Part shown: piece by piece, positions 26,947 through 36,315 of the stretch
Layout of the letters: each line of letters begins with the position of its first letter
Position numbering within the stretch: the stretch's first letter is position 1
NCBI GenBank assembly: GCA_963716525.1
Contig: OY970315.1
Coordinates: 4,402,001-4,466,000, forward strand
Length of the DNA: 64,000 nucleotides
Source: JBBREP01 sp963716525
GTDB lineage: Bacteria > Actinomycetota > Acidimicrobiia > IMCC26256 > PALSA-610
Reading direction: 5' to 3'
Translations under genes and position numbers: made by a program
The notes under the pieces: model-generated
Database searches by the model: none
The model's input: the letters and a program-made list of their open reading frames with translations, nothing else
Told to the model about the DNA's origin: nothing

Positions 26947-27237
26947 GCACTAGCTTCGCGGCGCGGGCCGGCGTGCCGCTCGGCGCCACCGCCGTGCTCA
27001 CCGTGAACACCACCGGCGACGTCGGCTTCGCAGCGGCAGCTCGACAGCTTCATCGAACGCTGGAAGACCGAGGGCGGGAACACCGTCTACCCCGAACCGC
27101 GGGTCGGGGCAGTACTCGTCGCTGCGCGCCGGCAAGTTCTCGGCCGACGACAACTGGCGCCTGGAGGCCTACGACTCACGCTCGGCACGACTGGTCTGTG
27201 GAAACCGATCACCCCGGTGCAGGACATCAGCCGCTGA
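26947..27237 (+). pseudogene. Decayed fragment, possibly an ABC substrate-binding protein
   Basis: Three short coding patches sit in shifting frames: a VPLGATAVLTVNTTGDVGF-like segment (about 26970-27032), RQLDSFIERWKTEGGNTVY (about 27033-27090) and SGQYSSLRAGKFSADDNWR with LGTTGLWKPITPVQDIS before a TGA at 27235. The style suits the C-terminal part of a type I periplasmic binding protein, but this is a weak resemblance from memory. There is no start codon or ribosome site, and the middle appears deleted. Its end overlaps the 3' end of the PNPOx gene on the other strand. Confidence 0.42.
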
Positions 27238-27658
27238 GTTGACCATCGTGGGACGCGCCCAGCGCGGTGCGCACCCGCCGGCCCGTGATGATCGACGGCT
27301 CGACGCGCACGAAGTGATCGGCCGCGCCGTCGAAGGCCCATGACTCGAGCGGGAGCGCGCGCACGGCGGCGAGCTCGGCGGGATCCGTCACCTCGTGCGC
27401 GATGCCGCGGACGAGCACGCTCCATGCGCCGTCCGAGTCGTCGGCGCCGCCGTCGACCTCGAACGCCACGACGGCGTTGGCAGTGGCCGCGTCAAGCTTC
27501 GTGCCGGAGACGGTGCGGAACAGCACGGCCCCGTCGTGCATCGCGTAGTTCACCGGAAGCACGGCGGGCAGCGCGTCGATAGTCACACCGACGCGACCGA
27601 TCGACCCGCGGCGCAGCAGCCGGTGGCACTCGGCTTCGTCCAGGTCCACGATGCTCAT
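27227..27658 (-). CDS. PNPOx-like flavin-binding split-barrel protein
   Basis: A 143-aa protein of the pyridoxamine 5'-phosphate oxidase-like family (Pyridox_ox_2 type): LLRRGSIGRVGVTIDALPAVLPVNYAMHD has the family pattern, followed by FRTVSGTKLDAA and WSVLVRGIAHEV. Members bind FMN, FAD, F420 or heme; PNPOx-like proteins such as Rv0080 and Rv3129 belong to the mycobacterial DosR regulon. A paralogue lies at 35754-36209. A DosR-like site sits 62 nt upstream of the start (27720-27733). ATG 27658 starts MSIVDLDEAE. Confidence 0.88.
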   Translation of the reverse strand: MSIVDLDEAECHRLLRRGSIGRVGVTIDALPAVLPVNYAMHDGAVLFRTVSGTKLDAATANAVVAFEVDGGADDSDGAWSVLVRGIAHEVTDPAELAAVRALPLESWAFDGAADHFVRVEPSIITGRRVRTALGASHDGQLSG

Positions 27659-27719
27659 GTCCTTCGTGCGTCCGGCGTGATCATCGGTTCATCTTCGGCG
27701 CTGCGCATTGCAACTCACA

Positions 27720-27733
27720 GTGCCGAAGGTCCC
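27720..27733. promoter_or_regulatory. DosR-box-like site upstream of PNPOx gene
   Basis: GTGCCGAAGGTCCC: a perfect GTCCC half-site, 4-nt spacer and degenerate partner GTGCC. It shares the core CGAAGGTCC with sites at 36245 and 39788. It is 62 nt before the start of the minus-strand PNPOx gene. Found by eye; binding is inferred. Confidence 0.5.
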
Positions 27734-27760
27734 GACACCTGCGGCCCTCGTGCCGGGTCT

Positions 27761-29292
27761 TCAGGAACTCTTCACGATGGCCGCTCGCAGCTGCAGGGCC
27801 GCCTCGGCCGGCGGGCGATCGCTCTCCGCCGGCCGAGCCGCGGGCCAGGGCTCGAAGCGCTCCCGCAGGGCCGCAGCGGTCGCGCCGTAGGCATCGGATG
27901 CGTCACCGCCGAGATGCTGGCGAGCCGCGGCCCGGGCCGCGGCGGCCGCCTCGCTCGCCCGGCACTCGACCGCGACGCATTCGCTGCCCGTCGCCGCGGC
28001 GAGCGTCGCGGCCGCCTCACGGCGAGCGGCCGTGCTCCACGAGGCGTCGAGGATGACCGTCACGCCGCGCTCGAGGTGGCGGCGCGCACCGTCGAGGAGG
28101 GCTTCGTAAGTGCGGTCCGACCACGGCCCGCCGTACAGACCGCGGTCGAGCTCGGCCGCGGCGCTCGTGCGCGGCTCGATTCCCGCGAGGCGCTTGCGCA
28201 CCTCGTCGGAGTGCAGCACCGACCAGCCGGTCGCGGCCGCGAGTGCGCGTGCGAGCGTGGTCTTGCCGGTGGCCGGTGGCCCGCCGATCAGGACGAGCCG
28301 CACCCGGCCCCGGACCAGATGCCGGGCGCACAGGTCGAGGAACGCGCGAGCGGTGCCGGCCGCGGTCGTATCGGTGCCCGCGTCGGCGCGCAGGCACGCG
28401 ACCTTGCCGCGTACGAGCGCTCGGTACGCCACGTAGTGGTGCTCGAGCGACTCCGGCCAGGCGTCACCACTGTGCTCGCGATAGCGGTCGAGAAGGCGCG
28501 CCGCGAGGTCGGCCCGGCCGAGGTGCTCGAGATCCATCGCGAGGAACGCCACGTCGGCCAGCGCGTCGCCGAAACGGAGCCGGTCGTCGAACTCGAGGCA
28601 GTCGAGCACGCGTGGACCGTCGTCCATGCAGAACACGTCGTCGGCGAGGAGATCGCCGTGCCCGTCGCACGCGCGGCCGCCCGCCACGCGCGCCGCGAAC
28701 AGCGCAGCCCGCCCGGCGGTATACGTGCGAGCATCGGCGGCGATCTGCTCCAACAACGGCCGGTCGAGCAGCGTGCCGGCGAACGGCTCGAGCTCGTGCC
28801 GATTCGACTCCCACAGCTCAGTGACCGCCTCCACCGACGCGGCCCCGTCGATCTCGGGGCCGCGCGGGCACCCTCGTGGAACGCGGCGAGCAGCGCCGCG
28901 ACCCGATCGATGCAGGCCGGCGCGCCGTGATGCTCCCGGGCGAGCGCCGCGAGCCGGCGGTCCTCCGGGAGCCGCCGCATCTCCACGACGTGATCCACGA
29001 TGTGGCCCGCACCGTCGTCGACCGCATCGATACCGACGTACACGTCGGGCGCGAGCCTCCGGTTCAAGGCCACCTCACGCTCGCAGTTCGCGAGGCGCCG
29101 ATCCATCGTCGAGAGGTCGACGAACGGGTAGCGAACCGCCTTCTTGCACTTCCAGACACGCGTGGCGCTGAACGCGAGGATCGACACGTGGGTCTCGGAA
29201 AAGGTCGCGGCGCCGGCCCCGCGCCGCTCCAGCCAGGCGGCGAGCCGCTGCCGTTGCGCGTCGACGGCCGCGACAGTGGCTTCGTGGGTCAA
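27761..29292 (-). pseudogene. Aminoglycoside-phosphotransferase-like/P-loop kinase fusion, frame broken
   Basis: This corresponds to the bifunctional APH-AAA proteins (about 500 aa). The N-terminal part reads WKCKKAVRYPFVDLSTMDRR and the phosphotransferase core has GHGDLLADDVF and LDCLEFDDRLRFGD. The C-terminal half is a gluconate-kinase-like P-loop domain with LIGGPPATGKTTLARAL and LHSDEVRKRL. Translation probably starts at a TTG (29292) overlapping the upstream TGA. The frame breaks at about 28856-28862, where GCGGCCCCGAGATC lacks one base. By recollection, Rv2004c of the mycobacterial DosR regulon has the same architecture. Last gene of the six-gene overlapping operon. Confidence 0.75.
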
Positions 29293-31989
29293 TCCCGCAT
29301 CCGCCGGAGATCGGACGGGTACGCGGGCGCCGTGGGCATGCAGCGCGCCCGCACGTCGACGATGGTCACTCCCCGTTCGTGGACCATGACCGGGTTGAGG
29401 TCCATCTCGGTGATCTCCGGGACCTCGGTGGCGAGGCGGGCCACCCGGAGCAGCAACGATTCCAACGCGTCGACGTCGAGCGCCGGCGCGCCCCGGTAGC
29501 CGAACAGCAGCGGCGAGCTGTGGAGCGACCGCACCAGCTCGTGGGCGTCGACGTCGGTGAGCGGCAGGATGCGCAGGCTGCGGTCGGCGAGCAGCTCGGC
29601 GTTCACACCACCGAGGCCGAACAGCAACAGGGCACCGAACAGCGCGTCCTGGGTGATCCCGACGATCACCTCCAGGCCCGGCGCGGCCATCCGCTGCACG
29701 ACCGCGCCCGTCATGGCGCCGCCGACACGCTCCTGCATCGCCGTGTACGCAGCCTCGACATCGGCCTCGCGCTCGAGGTGCAGCTGCACACCGCCGACGT
29801 CGGACTTGTGCACGATTCCCGCCGCGCTCACCTTGAGCGCAACCGGGAAGCCGAGCTCGGCCGCGGCGCGCGCCGCGGCCGGCGCGTCGTGGACCGTGCG
29901 GTGCCCCACCACGTCGAGACCGAACGCGCCGAGCACGCCGGCGCACTCCTGCCAGTCGAGCCACGCACCGTCGGGATTGTCGTGGAGCCGTTCCACCACC
30001 ACGGTGCGCGCGGCATCGGCATCGATCTCGGCGAGCACCGGCACCTCGCCGACGGGGCGAGCGCGCCATGCGCCCAGCTGCGCGGCGCGCCCGAGCGCGC
30101 GCGCCGCGGTCTCCGGGAACGGGAACGTCGGAATCGGCCGGCCCGCGCCCTCGCCTCGCAGCACGTCGGCCACCTCGGCGCGTCCGAGGAAGCACGCTGC
30201 GACCGGCTTCGCGGCGGTCGCGCCCGCGACCGCGGTGGTCACCGCGCGCGCCACGTCGACGGGCGCGGTGACCACCGGAGGGGCGTAGATCACGAGTACC
30301 GCGTCGATCTCGTCGGCGGCCAGCACGGCCGGCAGCACGCCCGCGTACACATCGGGCGTCGCAGCCGCGCCGAGGTCGATCGGGTTGCCGGTGCTGGCGC
30401 CCGGCGCGGCGGCCCGCACCGCGGCGGCGGTGGCGTCGGAAAAAGGATCTACCGTGAGACCGGCACCCACAGCCGCATCCGCCGCGAGGATGCCGGGACC
30501 TCCCGCGTTCCCGACGATCGCGACGCGGGGTCCCTCGGGGACCGGCTGGCTGGCGAGCAACTGCGCGGTGTCGAGCAGCTCCGCCAGCGTGTCGACGCGC
30601 ACCACGCCGGCCTGGCGGAACAGCGCGTCGACCGCGACGTCCGATGTGGCGAGCGCCGCGGTGTGCGAGCTCGCGCCGCGGGTTCCCGCGGGCGTGCGAC
30701 CGCTCTTCACGGCGACGATCGGCTTGCGCCGGGCGATGCGGCGCGCGAGGCGCGCGAACTTGCGGGGGTTGCCGAACGACTCGAGATACAGCAGCACGAC
30801 ATCGGTGGCGGCGTCGTCTTCCCAGAACTGCAGCAGGTCGTTGCCGCTCACGTCGCTCTTGTTGCCCACCGACACGAACTGCGAGACGCCGACACCGCGC
30901 CCCGCCGCCTGGCTCAACAGCTCGATGCCCAGGCCGCCGGACTGCGACAGGAACGCGACATTCCCGGGCACGGGCAGGTTCGGCGCGAAGGTCGCGTCGA
31001 GACGGACCTCGGGCACCGTGTTCACCACGCCCAGGCAGTTCGGGCCGATGACGCGCATGCCGTTACCGCGCGCCGCGGCGACCACGGCGTGCTGCACCTG
31101 GCGGCCCTCCGGCCCGAGCTCGGCGAAACCCGAGGCGATCACCACGAGGCCCCGCGCCTGCTTGCGCGCGGCCTGCTCCACGATGCCGAGCGCCTCGGCG
31201 GGAGGCCGCACGACGATCACGAGGTCGACCGGACCGGGCACCGCGTCGAGCGACGGGTAGCACGCCAGCCCTTCCACCGTGGGCGCGGTGGGATTCACCG
31301 GATACACCGTGCCGCGGAAGCCGAACTCGAGGAGGTTATGCACGACGGCATTCCCGATCTTGCCCTCGTGCGCACTCGCGCCGACGACCGCGACCGTGGC
31401 GGGGGCCAGCACGCGCGCGATCGACGCGGCCTCGGCCGTGTGCTCGCGGCCCGCGATCGCTGCGTCCACCGCAGCACTCGGCGTGATGTCGAGATGGGTG
31501 CGGACGGTCCCGCGGTCGAAGCGACCCGTACGCCGCCAACCCGCACGGGCGAAGACGCCGAGCATCTTGGCGTTGTCGGGCAGAGTGTCGGCGACGAACG
31601 AGCTCACACCGTGGGCCCGGGCGATCGCCGCGAGGTGCTCGAGTAGCAGCGTCGCGATGCCACGGCCCTGATGCTCGTCCGCGACGACGAACGCGATCTC
31701 GGCGGCACCCGGGGTCACGACGTCGTAGCGCGCGGCCGCGACGATCTCCTGGCCGAGCAGCGCCACCATGGCGGCGTGCGGGACACCCTCGGTGTGACGC
31801 ATCTCGAGCGTGGTCGCGTTCGCCCGCGACACGGTCGAGAAGAATCGGTAGTAGAGCGACTCCGCGCTCGAGACGCGCGAACATCCGACCCAGCGCGGGC
31901 TCGTCGTCGGGGCGCATCGCCCGAACGTGCAGGGTCGCGCCGTCGGCGAGGACGACGTCAGAATCCCACGCGTCGGACGCGACCGTCAC
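29289..31989 (-). CDS. GNAT acetyltransferase fused to ADP-forming acyl-CoA synthetase (Pat-like), early frame break
   Basis: About 900 aa. The N-terminal GNAT domain has the acetyl-CoA loop DEHQGRGIATLLLEHL. Next come a CoA-binding domain (VAVVGASAHEGKIGN), succinyl-CoA-ligase-like domains (FLSQSGGLGIELL; SSHTAALATSDVAVDALFRQAG with the phospho-histidine region) and a C-terminal ATP-grasp (FPVALKVSAAGIVHKSDVGGV). ADP-forming synthetases make ATP from acyl-CoA; the acyl-CoA-synthetase/GNAT fusion is also the plan of Pat lysine acetyltransferases. Start GTG 31989 overlaps devR. The first ~40 codons are in another frame: one base too many near 31868-31872 (CTCGAGCGCG), so the uninterrupted frame begins at 31832. 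Confidence 0.82.
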
Positions 31990-32648
31990 CGACCGCTTGA
32001 CTCGTCGGTGTGGCTGTTCTGATTCAGGCGCGCCGCGAACACCGCGGCCTCCGTGCGCCGCTCCATACCCAGCTTCGCGAGCAGGTTCGACACGTAGTTC
32101 TTCACCGTCTTTTCGGCAAGGAACATCCGCTCGCCGATCTGCCGGTTCGTCAGGCCCTCGGCGATGAGATCGAGGATCTTGCGCTCCTGGTCGGTGAGTC
32201 GAGCGAGCCGCTCGTCCTGAGCCGGGCCGTTGCGCAGCCGTTCGAGGACGCGCTCGGTGACGCTCGGGTCCAGCAGCGACTGGCCCGAAGCCACCCGCCG
32301 GATCGCGTCGACGAGATCGTTGCCCTTGATCTGCTTCAGGAGGTAGCCCGCCGCGCCGGCCATGATCGAGTCGAACAGCGCCTCATCGTCGGCGAACGAC
32401 GTGAGCACCACACACTGCACCGCGGGGTTGCGCGAGCGCACCTCGCGGCACACCTCGACGCCGTTGCCGTCGGGCAGTCGCATGTCGACGATCGCGACGT
32501 CGGGATTGGTGGCCGGGATGCGCGCGAGCGCCTCTTCGGCAGTCGACGCCTCGCCAACCACCTCGAGATCGTCCTCGACCTCGAGCAGCTCCCGCACGCC
32601 CCGGCGTACGACCTCGTGGTCATCGAGCAGGAAGACCCGTACCGTCAT
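31986..32648 (-). CDS. devR: DevR/DosR-type response regulator
   Basis: A 220-aa NarL/LuxR regulator: receiver FLLDDHEVVRRG, phospho-acceptor Asp at about residue 55 (VAIVDMRLPDGNG), linker, and a C-terminal LuxR helix-turn-helix. The region LTDQERKILDLIAEGL and FLAEKTVKNYVSNLLAKLG followed by MERRTEAAVFA is, from memory, nearly identical to M. tuberculosis DosR, including the lysines and asparagine that read DNA. Hence it probably recognises GGGAC-N4-GTCCC-type boxes and controls the surrounding stress genes. It lies inside the operon, overlapping carbamate kinase (ATGA) and the synthetase (GTGA), so it may be autoregulated. No kinase is adjacent; a DevS-like kinase is at 47279. Confidence 0.93.
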   Translation of the reverse strand: MTVRVFLLDDHEVVRRGVRELLEVEDDLEVVGEASTAEEALARIPATNPDVAIVDMRLPDGNGVEVCREVRSRNPAVQCVVLTSFADDEALFDSIMAGAAGYLLKQIKGNDLVDAIRRVASGQSLLDPSVTERVLERLRNGPAQDERLARLTDQERKILDLIAEGLTNRQIGERMFLAEKTVKNYVSNLLAKLGMERRTEAAVFAARLNQNSHTDESSGR

Positions 32649-33586
32649 GGCTCCGAGCGTACAGGGGCCGCCGCCGGGACATCGGCGTACACCTGCGTGC
32701 CCGACGTGCCGTCGACCAGCCCGCACGGGTCGTCGAGCGCGCCAATGGCGGCGCGCCGGCCGGTGGCGAGCACGAACGAGGCGGCCGCGGCCGCCTTCGG
32801 AGCCATTGAACCGGCCTCGAGCGACAGCGATGCCAGCTCGCGTGCGCTGATCGCGCCGATCGGCTCGGGACGCGTGCTGCCGTGGTGGCGCTCGACCGCG
32901 GCGACGTCGGTGAGCAGCAGCAGCACATCGGCCCGCAGACGGCGGGCGAGGAGCGCCGAGGCGGCATCCTTGTCGACCACTGCTTCGACGCCGTGTCGCG
33001 CGCCCTTGCGATCGACGATCACCGGTACACCACCGCCGCCGGCGCACACCACCACCACTCCGTGCTCCAGCAGCATCTCGATCGTCGGTGTCTCGACGAT
33101 CGACCGCGGCACCGGCGACGCGACGACACGTCGCCACCCGGGACCGTCGGCGGCGACATACCAGCCGCGCTCGGAGGCCAGCTTGCGCGCGTCGTGCTCG
33201 TCGTACACCGGTCCGATCGGTTTCGTGGGGCTGCGGAACGCGGGATCGAGCGCGTCGACCACGGTCTGCGTGAGCAGTGAGGCGACGGGCCGATCGGGCA
33301 TCGCGTTGGCGAGCTCGCGTTCGAGGAGATAGCCGATCATCCCCTCCGTCTCGGCGCCCAGGATGTCGAGCGGGTACGTGCGCACATCGCGATATGCCTC
33401 GGCCTGCAACGCGAGCAGACCGATCTGCGGGCCGTTGCCGTGCGTGACCACGAGACGATGCTCCGCGGCTACCACAGCGAGCGCGCTGGCGGCATGGGCC
33501 ACACTGCGCTCGACGTGGTCGGCGTCGAGCGGCTCGCCGCGACGCTGGAGCGCGTTCCCGCCAAGTGCGGCAACGACGAGCATCAC
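32645..33586 (-). CDS. arcC: Carbamate kinase
   Basis: A 313-aa amino-acid-kinase-fold enzyme that transfers phosphate from carbamoyl phosphate to ADP, making ATP, ammonia and CO2. It opens VVAALGGNALQRRGEP and contains VVTHGNGPQIGLLALQ, GPVYDEHDARKLA (family insertion), VVVCAGGGGVPVI, VDKDAASALLARRL and a late SMAPKAAAAASFV, all typical of ArcC. The start is GTG 33586 (or the next codon ATG 33583), overlapping arcA. With arcA it forms two thirds of the arginine deiminase pathway; ornithine carbamoyltransferase is not in the window. Confidence 0.93.
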   Translation of the reverse strand: MMLVVAALGGNALQRRGEPLDADHVERSVAHAASALAVVAAEHRLVVTHGNGPQIGLLALQAEAYRDVRTYPLDILGAETEGMIGYLLERELANAMPDRPVASLLTQTVVDALDPAFRSPTKPIGPVYDEHDARKLASERGWYVAADGPGWRRVVASPVPRSIVETPTIEMLLEHGVVVVCAGGGGVPVIVDRKGARHGVEAVVDKDAASALLARRLRADVLLLLTDVAAVERHHGSTRPEPIGAISARELASLSLEAGSMAPKAAAAASFVLATGRRAAIGALDDPCGLVDGTSGTQVYADVPAAAPVRSEP

Positions 33587-34809
33587 GAATCCTCGACGGC
33601 GTCGCGCGCGATCGGGCAGCTCATGCAGCGCGCGCCGCCACGACCGCGCGACAGCTCGGCGCCCGGAATCGTGATCACCTCGATGCCCGCTCGGCGAAGC
33701 TTCGTGTTCGTATCGACGTTGCGGTCGTAACCGATCACGACGCCCGGTGCGACCGCGAGCACGTTGTTGCCGTCATCCCACTGCTCACGGTCGGCTTCGG
33801 AGGCGTCGCCGCCCGTGGTGAACACCCGCACGCCGGCGAGTCCGAGCGCCGCCGCGATCGTCTCGAACAGGTCGCCCGCGGGCTCGACGACGAGGTCGCC
33901 GGCATGGTCGCCGGGGCGGACCGTCCAGACGCGCGTGCGCTCGACGACGCCCGGATACGTCACGAACGCGTCCCGGTCGACCATGGTCATCACCGTGTCG
34001 AGATGCATGTACGACCGGGCCTTCGGCAGCTCGACCACGATCATTTCGCTCACCGCGCCCGACGCGAACAGGTTCTGAGCGAGCTGTTCGATCGCGGCGG
34101 GCGTGGTGCGCTCGCCCATGCCGATCAGCACGGCACCGCGGCCGAGCACGAGCACGTCGCCGCCCTCGACGGTCGCCGAACCCCAATCCTCGTCGACGCC
34201 GCCGTACCACGCCGCGAAGTCCTGGGCCGTGAACGCCGGGTGGAAGCGGTAGATCGCCTCGAGGTGCACGGTCTCGCGCCGCCGGGCTGGCTTCGCCATC
34301 GGGTTGAGCGACACTCCGCCGTAGATCCAGCAGGAGGTGTCGCGCGTGAAGAGATGGTTCGGGAGCGGTGCGAGCACAAAGCCGTCGGGCTGCAGCACGT
34401 TGCCCGACAGGCCGCGCCGACCGAGGTCGAGCTCGGCGGGCGTCACCCCACCAATGAGCTCACGGGCCAGCGCGCGAGCCGAGAGACCGTCGAGGTGCTC
34501 TCGCAGCGCGGGCGCGACGACCGGACCGAAGTGTTGCGGTACGAGCGTGCGATCGAGCACCCACTTGCGGGCGACGTCGTCAGCCAGGCTCTGCGCGAGC
34601 AATTCGGCGAGATAGAGCACCTCCACCCCACGATCACGCAGCGCGTCGGCGAACACGTCGTGCTCACGCCGTGCCTCGGCGACCCACAGCACGTCGTCGA
34701 ACAGCAGCTCGTCGCAGTTGCCGGGCGTCAACCGGCGCAACTCCACATCGGGACGGTGCAGCAGCACACGGTGCAATCGCCCGACCTCGGAACCGACGCC
34801 GGCGCTCAC
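33583..34809 (-). CDS. arcA: Arginine deiminase
   Basis: A 408-aa guanidino-group-modifying enzyme converting arginine to citrulline and ammonia. Catalytic and binding motifs are visible: LFTRDTSCW (substrate Asp), ATVEGGDVLVLG, YMHLDTVMTMVD (catalytic His), GDASEADREQWDDGNNVLA, and the C-terminal nucleophile loop GGARCMSCPIAR. The length fits the family. The start is GTG 34809, overlapping the USP stop; the stop overlaps arcC. Ammonia release buffers acid, and downstream carbamate kinase gives ATP without respiration. No arginine/ornithine antiporter gene is nearby. Confidence 0.94.
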   Translation of the reverse strand: MSAGVGSEVGRLHRVLLHRPDVELRRLTPGNCDELLFDDVLWVAEARREHDVFADALRDRGVEVLYLAELLAQSLADDVARKWVLDRTLVPQHFGPVVAPALREHLDGLSARALARELIGGVTPAELDLGRRGLSGNVLQPDGFVLAPLPNHLFTRDTSCWIYGGVSLNPMAKPARRRETVHLEAIYRFHPAFTAQDFAAWYGGVDEDWGSATVEGGDVLVLGRGAVLIGMGERTTPAAIEQLAQNLFASGAVSEMIVVELPKARSYMHLDTVMTMVDRDAFVTYPGVVERTRVWTVRPGDHAGDLVVEPAGDLFETIAAALGLAGVRVFTTGGDASEADREQWDDGNNVLAVAPGVVIGYDRNVDTNTKLRRAGIEVITIPGAELSRGRGGARCMSCPIARDAVEDS

Positions 34810-35621
34810 CGCTCCGCGCCCGTCACGCTGCCGCCCGGTGCGGCAGCGGCCCGTACGACCAGCACCGGGCAGTTCGCCAGGTGCACCACTCCCATCGTGA
34901 CGCTGCCGAGCGCGAAGCGGCTGAGCCCACCGCGACCATGGGCGCTGATGGCGACCACCGCCGCAGGCATGGCATCGGCGTGGTCGGCGAGCGCACCGGC
35001 CACGAACCGGCTCGTCAGCATCGCCGCCCGGTCGACCCCGGTGAACGGCGTTCGCAGCTCCTGCAGCAACTCCTGCTCACGCTCGGCGCTCACCACGTCG
35101 AGCGGATGCACGACGATCGCGACCTCGACATCGAGCCCGAGCCGGGCGGCCCACTCGTCGACGACCGGCGCGAGCGCGCGCCCGGTGCCGGCGCCGTCGA
35201 CGCACGCGAGCAGGCGCGAGGAACGCACGAGGAAGTCCTGCCGGCAGTGCCGGCCGACGAGAACGACCGGATGATCGACGCGACGCAGCACTTCCTCGGC
35301 GACACTCCCGAGCGCGGCCCATCGCAGCCGCCCCCGCCCGTGCGTCATCATGCACACGATGCCGTCGACGTCGGCGACGGCACTGACGAGCGCGTCGACC
35401 GGCGGCTGTTCGGCCACGTACACCTCAGTCTTGCATCCGGCCGCCCGGACCGTCGCGGCCGTCTCCTCGAGGTACTCGAGCGGGTGCAGCGGTCCGCCCG
35501 CGGCCGCGGTCACGAGCAGCAGACCACCGCCCGTGCGGTCGGCCAGCGTCGCGGCGACCGCGAGGGCACGCTCGGAGTACTCAGATCCGTCGAGCGGGAC
35601 AACGATCGTCGTGTTCGTCAT
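34806..35621 (-). CDS. Tandem universal stress protein
   Basis: A 271-aa protein with two UspA domains. The first begins TIVVPLDGSEYSERALAVA and ends THGRGRLRWAALGSVAEEVLRRVDHPV; the second begins LLACVDGAGTGRAL and ends SAHGRGGLSRFALGSVTMGVV. The second has the ATP-binding pattern G-x2-G-x9-G-S as in Rv2623-like proteins; the first is a variant. ATG 35621 has GGAGGAG seven bases upstream. It heads the six-gene operon USP-arcA-arcC-devR-synthetase-APH. A DosR-like site lies 78-91 nt upstream (35699-35712). Confidence 0.92.
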   Translation of the reverse strand: MTNTTIVVPLDGSEYSERALAVAATLADRTGGGLLLVTAAAGGPLHPLEYLEETAATVRAAGCKTEVYVAEQPPVDALVSAVADVDGIVCMMTHGRGRLRWAALGSVAEEVLRRVDHPVVLVGRHCRQDFLVRSSRLLACVDGAGTGRALAPVVDEWAARLGLDVEVAIVVHPLDVVSAEREQELLQELRTPFTGVDRAAMLTSRFVAGALADHADAMPAAVVAISAHGRGGLSRFALGSVTMGVVHLANCPVLVVRAAAAPGGSVTGAER

Positions 35622-35698
35622 GGCGGGCTCCTCCATCGACACCGACGACGGTACGAGCACGCGGACACGTCCGTCAGTGCCGCGCGACCGTGGCGCGG

Positions 35699-35712
35699 TG
35701 GACCAAAGGCCC
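35699..35712. promoter_or_regulatory. DosR-box-like site upstream of the USP-arcA-arcC-devR operon
   Basis: TGGACCAAAGGCCC: half-sites TGGAC and GGCCC separated by 4 nt, the spacing of the mycobacterial box GGGACTWWAGTCCC. It is the best-placed candidate operator for the operon, 78 nt before the USP start. Inferred from similarity only. Confidence 0.55.
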
Positions 35713-35744
35713 CGCGCCACACGCAACAAGGTGACTGTTGCGGT

Positions 35745-35761
35745 GGGACTGCGTCAGTCCC
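35745..35761. promoter_or_regulatory. Perfect palindrome with GGGACT/AGTCCC arms
   Basis: GGGACTGCGTCAGTCCC has perfect 7-bp arms around a 3-nt centre. The arms equal DosR half-sites but are spaced 3 nt wider than the known box. It overlaps the PNPOx stop codon and lies about 125 nt upstream of the USP operon. It could be a secondary operator or a small terminator hairpin for the PNPOx gene. Confidence 0.45.
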
Positions 35762-36209
35762 TGCCACCCTCGCGCGTGATGCGGCGGCCGGTGATGGCAC
35801 CGCCCGCGATGCGCATCCAATGCGACTTCGGGCCCCTGATCCACGTGGTGAAGGGAAGCCGCGCCAGCTCGCTCAGGTGGGCAGCGTCGTGCTCCTCACT
35901 CGCGGTGCCGACCACGAGCACGCTCCAACCGCTGTGGTACAGGTGGTCGAGGCCGTCGATCTCGAACGCCACGGGCTGATCGACCGCGGCGTGCAGCTTC
36001 GTGCCGGGGTCGCTCCGGAACACCACCTGGTGCCCTGCCATCGCGTAGTTCACGGGAAAGATGAGCGGCTGGCCTTCGACGACCACGGCCAGTCGACCGA
36101 TGTGATGTTGTTGCAGCAAGCGGAGGCACTCGTCGAAGTCGATGCCTTCGAGGCGGGACTCGGATGCCGAGCCTCGAAGCGGTGCGGGCGCGCGGGCGGG
36201 ATCGGCCAC
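35754..36209 (-). CDS. PNPOx-like flavin-binding split-barrel protein
   Basis: A 151-aa paralogue of the protein at 27227: DFDECLRLLQQHHIGRLAVV, LIFPVNYAMAGHQVVFRSDP, GTKLHAAVDQPVAFEIDG and GWSVLVVGTASEE follow the same pattern. The family binds flavin, deazaflavin or heme and includes DosR-regulon members in mycobacteria. The GTG at 36209 (MADPARAPAPLRG) is the likely start; longer frames run into the divergent USP promoter. A DosR-like site at 36245-36258 sits 36-49 nt upstream and is shared with the divergent USP. Confidence 0.85.
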   Translation of the reverse strand: MADPARAPAPLRGSASESRLEGIDFDECLRLLQQHHIGRLAVVVEGQPLIFPVNYAMAGHQVVFRSDPGTKLHAAVDQPVAFEIDGLDHLYHSGWSVLVVGTASEEHDAAHLSELARLPFTTWIRGPKSHWMRIAGGAITGRRITREGGRD

Positions 36210-36244
36210 CCGTCGATTCTGCGTGCCCGAACCGGCCACGGCAA

Positions 36245-36258
36245 GTGACGAAGGTCCT
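36245..36258. promoter_or_regulatory. DosR-box-like site in divergent PNPOx/USP promoter
   Basis: GTGACGAAGGTCCT carries the CGAAGGTCC core shared with 27720 and 39788 (half-sites GTGAC and GTCCT, 4-nt spacer). It lies between a minus-strand PNPOx gene and a plus-strand USP gene and could serve both. Confidence 0.5.
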
Positions 36259-36315
36259 TCGAGGTCGGCTCCTCCAGCCCTTCTGGCCGGGGCGGGCCCG
36301 GACCACGATGGAGGC

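Noticed and set aside
26058..27242. 394-codon plus-strand open frame
   Set aside because: Antisense to the phosphoesterase, without recognisable domains; only the last ~290 bp carry gene-like patches, listed as a remnant.
29379..31646. 755-codon plus-strand open frame
   Set aside because: It is antisense to the GNAT/acyl-CoA synthetase and has Arg/His/Glu-rich composition without domains.
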